Shown: piece after piece, positions 61,813-64,000 of the stretch
Numbering within the stretch: the first letter of the stretch is position 1
Layout of the letters: each line of letters starts with the position of its first letter
Source: Prosapia bicincta
Taxonomy: Eukaryota; Arthropoda; Insecta; Hemiptera; Cercopidae
Assembly (NCBI GenBank): GCA_036971475.1
Contig: JBAIZL010000005.1
Location: 62,516,155-62,580,154, forward strand
Length of the DNA: 64,000 nt
Direction: 5' to 3'
Program-made: the position numbers and the translations under genes
Notes under the pieces: generated by a model
What the model saw: the letters and a program-made list of their open reading frames with translations, nothing else
Told to the model about the DNA's origin: nothing
Database searches by the model: none

Positions 61813-64000
61813 ATACATTCTAAATTCAAGGTTTCTGTATAAAGCAAGTAATAAATTCTAAATGACAATATCACTACAAAGTATATGTTTAGGGGAGATG
61901 AAGTTATAAAACAAGTAACATAAAACATTTTTTAAAGTCAATTCCTACTTCAATCAACAAAGGAAAATTTTATTTTAATATCTTTTTATTTTATAATCAC
62001 AATTAATAGAAATATGTATTTACTAATGTCAGAATAACAATCCCAAGTGGCAAAATAAAAAGTTAACTTCCTTGTAACTTTCCATTTTCCTTTTTGTGTA
62101 TGGCGTTGTACTATTATTTTTGCTTGTTACTATTTATAGGCCTACGCTTGATTTTTATCTTGTCGCTTGCAGTGTGTTCTAGTTTCTTTTTGCTTTTCTT
62201 TTGCAATGTCCGTTTGTGCAGCAAGATTCGATAACTTTAATCCAGTTTGTTTATTTTATTCTTTTCATTAATTTTTAATCCCGGAGCAGTATTTATGATA
62301 TTGTGTGGTAACCATGGCAACAATTTAAGGTTGTGCAATGGAGGTTTTGACAACAACCAAATGGGGGCAAATAAAAATTCATTTAGATCTTTGAGAAGAT
62401 TTCTAGCTGTGGGAAATTGGCTCAATGCCAAAGCGCTAGACTTCGAATATGAAGATACTCAGTTCTAATCCGACCTAAACGCATAAATTTTTATAATTTA
62501 ATTATTAAATAAATATTTGAAAAAACTGTATTAACATCAATTGTCGTCCACTATAGGTTAAAAAAAATGTATTTTATTAAAGATTTAAAATTTGAACAAG
62601 ATATAGGCTATATTGGGAGAGTGTAAGCAAATGAAAGGAATTGAAAAATCGCCTGATAATAACTAACAAATTGAAACAACTCTCATGAAATATGAACATT
62701 TTTATTGAGGGAATTTGGGAAAGCATTTGTAGTCAACCTTCCTGTAAGTTTCACTAAAAGTAACAGTAGTTTTCTACTATAGTGGAATTCATTTAAAAAT
62801 GAAGGGTCTATAGGAAGCTATAGACTATTTAGCTAATAAATGAATGAAGGAAGCTATAGGCCTACTAGTCATTTAGCTATTTAATCACCCTGGACACATT
62901 CATTCAATACAAAACATGGCAACGTTTTCATGGAATTTCACTTCTTACAGTAGCTGAACGAGTTTTGTAAATACAATCAATAAATCGATTTTGCGAGAAA
63001 AATTTACAAAGGCCAACAAATGACAGTAATTTATAACAGCAAACAGTTTTTTTACAACACGAACAATGTTCGTAAAAGTATAGTAGCACGCAACAAAACC
63101 GTTGCTGACGAAATGCCTTTAATATTGGTGGCTCCGCCCTGGTTACACGACACCTCCCGAACTCAACTTACAATACCTCCCAATCACTTTACCCTAGATT
63201 CTATTCAAACCTTCATTGTGTCTACAGGTTCGTTTTATGTGAGTGAAATATCAACACCGGCGTTCCCTACAAGGCAACAGTCGCGTCGTACGAAATGTAC
63301 TCTACACATAGTGGCCGGTTTATTCAGCGAATACAATACGTGCTGACGGATTTGACATGGCGTGAATTGCTTTAGAATCTATTGACGTCTGGCGGAATTG
63401 CAACATAGATTACGGAGTTACGTTTAAGGGGATTTTGACGAAAATCAAGAAAAATTATTATCGCTAAGGATTGAACCAATACCTAAAATTTTCGATTCCG
63501 ATTCTCCAATTTTTCTTTCGATTCTCGATTTTTAAAATTATATACGCCTACATGATATTCTCGAATAATGAATTTAGTTAACACCTTGGCCATATGGTGT
63601 AGCTTTTTAGGAGTTTGCGTTTAAATGTAATAAGCTACACAAAATGTTCAACCATTGTTTATATTATTTTTCCTCCGTGTACATTTCAAACACGAGTGTA
63701 GAAAGCTGAGCTACTGATGAACACCCGTCGTCACCTAGTGCTGGATCCTCTTTGCCTTTTAAAGAGCTCACTTCTAGATGATGATAGTATTAAGAAATAA
63801 TTCCACTTTCCAAAATATAAAATTAGTTTTAGCAGCATTTATTTCCCACACACTTTCCTCTCTAACACATGTATTAACTTGAGTTAAGCGAGTAAGTGTA
63901 GATAGAATTGCAGAACTTGCGCTCTGTAGAGTTACGGAAGATCGCTGTGCTCTGGCAATTAGTCACATATTGAGTGCTTGAAAATTTACACGTATTTTAT
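61813..64000. other. No supported gene
   Basis: CpG-richer patch at 63,040-63,430 and a few open frames (62,247-62,468; 63,020-63,346) without recognisable products. 63,660-63,790 on the minus strand reads vaguely like a ZBED/hAT linker. Confidence 0.3.

Noticed and set aside
62247..62468. 73-codon plus-strand frame
   Set aside because: No recognisable family, no splice context and no neighbouring exons; may be chance.
63020..63346. 108-codon plus-strand frame in a CpG-richer patch
   Set aside because: No recognisable domain or splice evidence; composition alone is not enough.
63660..63800. Possible hAT/ZBED transposase linker
   Set aside because: One short acidic/Ser stretch on the minus strand without catalytic or zinc-finger motifs or terminal repeats.

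Overview
This is a eukaryotic, AT-rich, intron-dominated window, almost certainly from an arthropod and most likely an insect. The evidence is one recognisable host gene with insect-like exon sequences, plus a dense mix of Penelope-like elements, jockey-type LINE, mariner, Tigger/pogo, piggyBac and PIF-Harbinger remnants. I cannot name the species or order.

Host gene: the minus strand carries an AMFR (gp78) homologue, an ER-membrane RING E3 ubiquitin ligase of ER-associated degradation. Eight coding exons run from 59,380 down to 19,197. All junctions join in frame to give 495 residues: membrane segments, a C3H2C3 RING, a CUE domain, and a basic helix matching the UBE2G2-binding region. The first coding exon (expected to be roughly 80 residues) was not found and probably lies beyond 64,000 or in a diverged stretch after 59,381. 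One intron uses a GC-AG boundary. No C-terminal p97-binding (VIM) helix is visible. A polyA signal lies about 90 nt after the stop.

The introns (1.7 to 9.3 kb) hold nearly all the rest. Intron between exons at 59 and 49 kb: a piggyBac inside a Penelope-like repeat, a perfect 388-bp palindrome and smaller hairpins. 49 to 44 kb: an inverted Penelope-like element, a dead Tigger and TA arrays. 44 to 39 kb: a dead piggyBac, a mariner scrap and a ribozyme-bearing foldback. 39 to 33 kb: a Tigger, a small mariner and a PLE foldback. 33 to 31 kb: an inverted PLE copy. 31 to 25 kb: a pogo and a mariner side by side. 25 to 19 kb: a PLE and a Tigger. The flank 1-19 kb, downstream of the gene, has a Harbinger deletion derivative, a mariner, two PLE units, a jockey LINE lacking its 3' end, and a 32-bp minisatellite of about 25 copies.

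The most interesting signal is a class of short, mostly non-coding, foldback units that match Penelope-like element termini. At least four (8413-8680, 9346-9559, 50610-51028, and a tail-only copy at 49105-49178) have 8-14 bp target-site duplications, and the first three pair inverted arms with a 30-45 bp asymmetric tail. Several arms contain hammerhead-ribozyme-like folds, two of them (at 50.8 kb) with an intact core in a perfect inverted repeat. Hammerheads in PLE terminal repeats are established. Small inverted-arm units of several families that look independently mobile are the candidate for a poorly described non-autonomous system.
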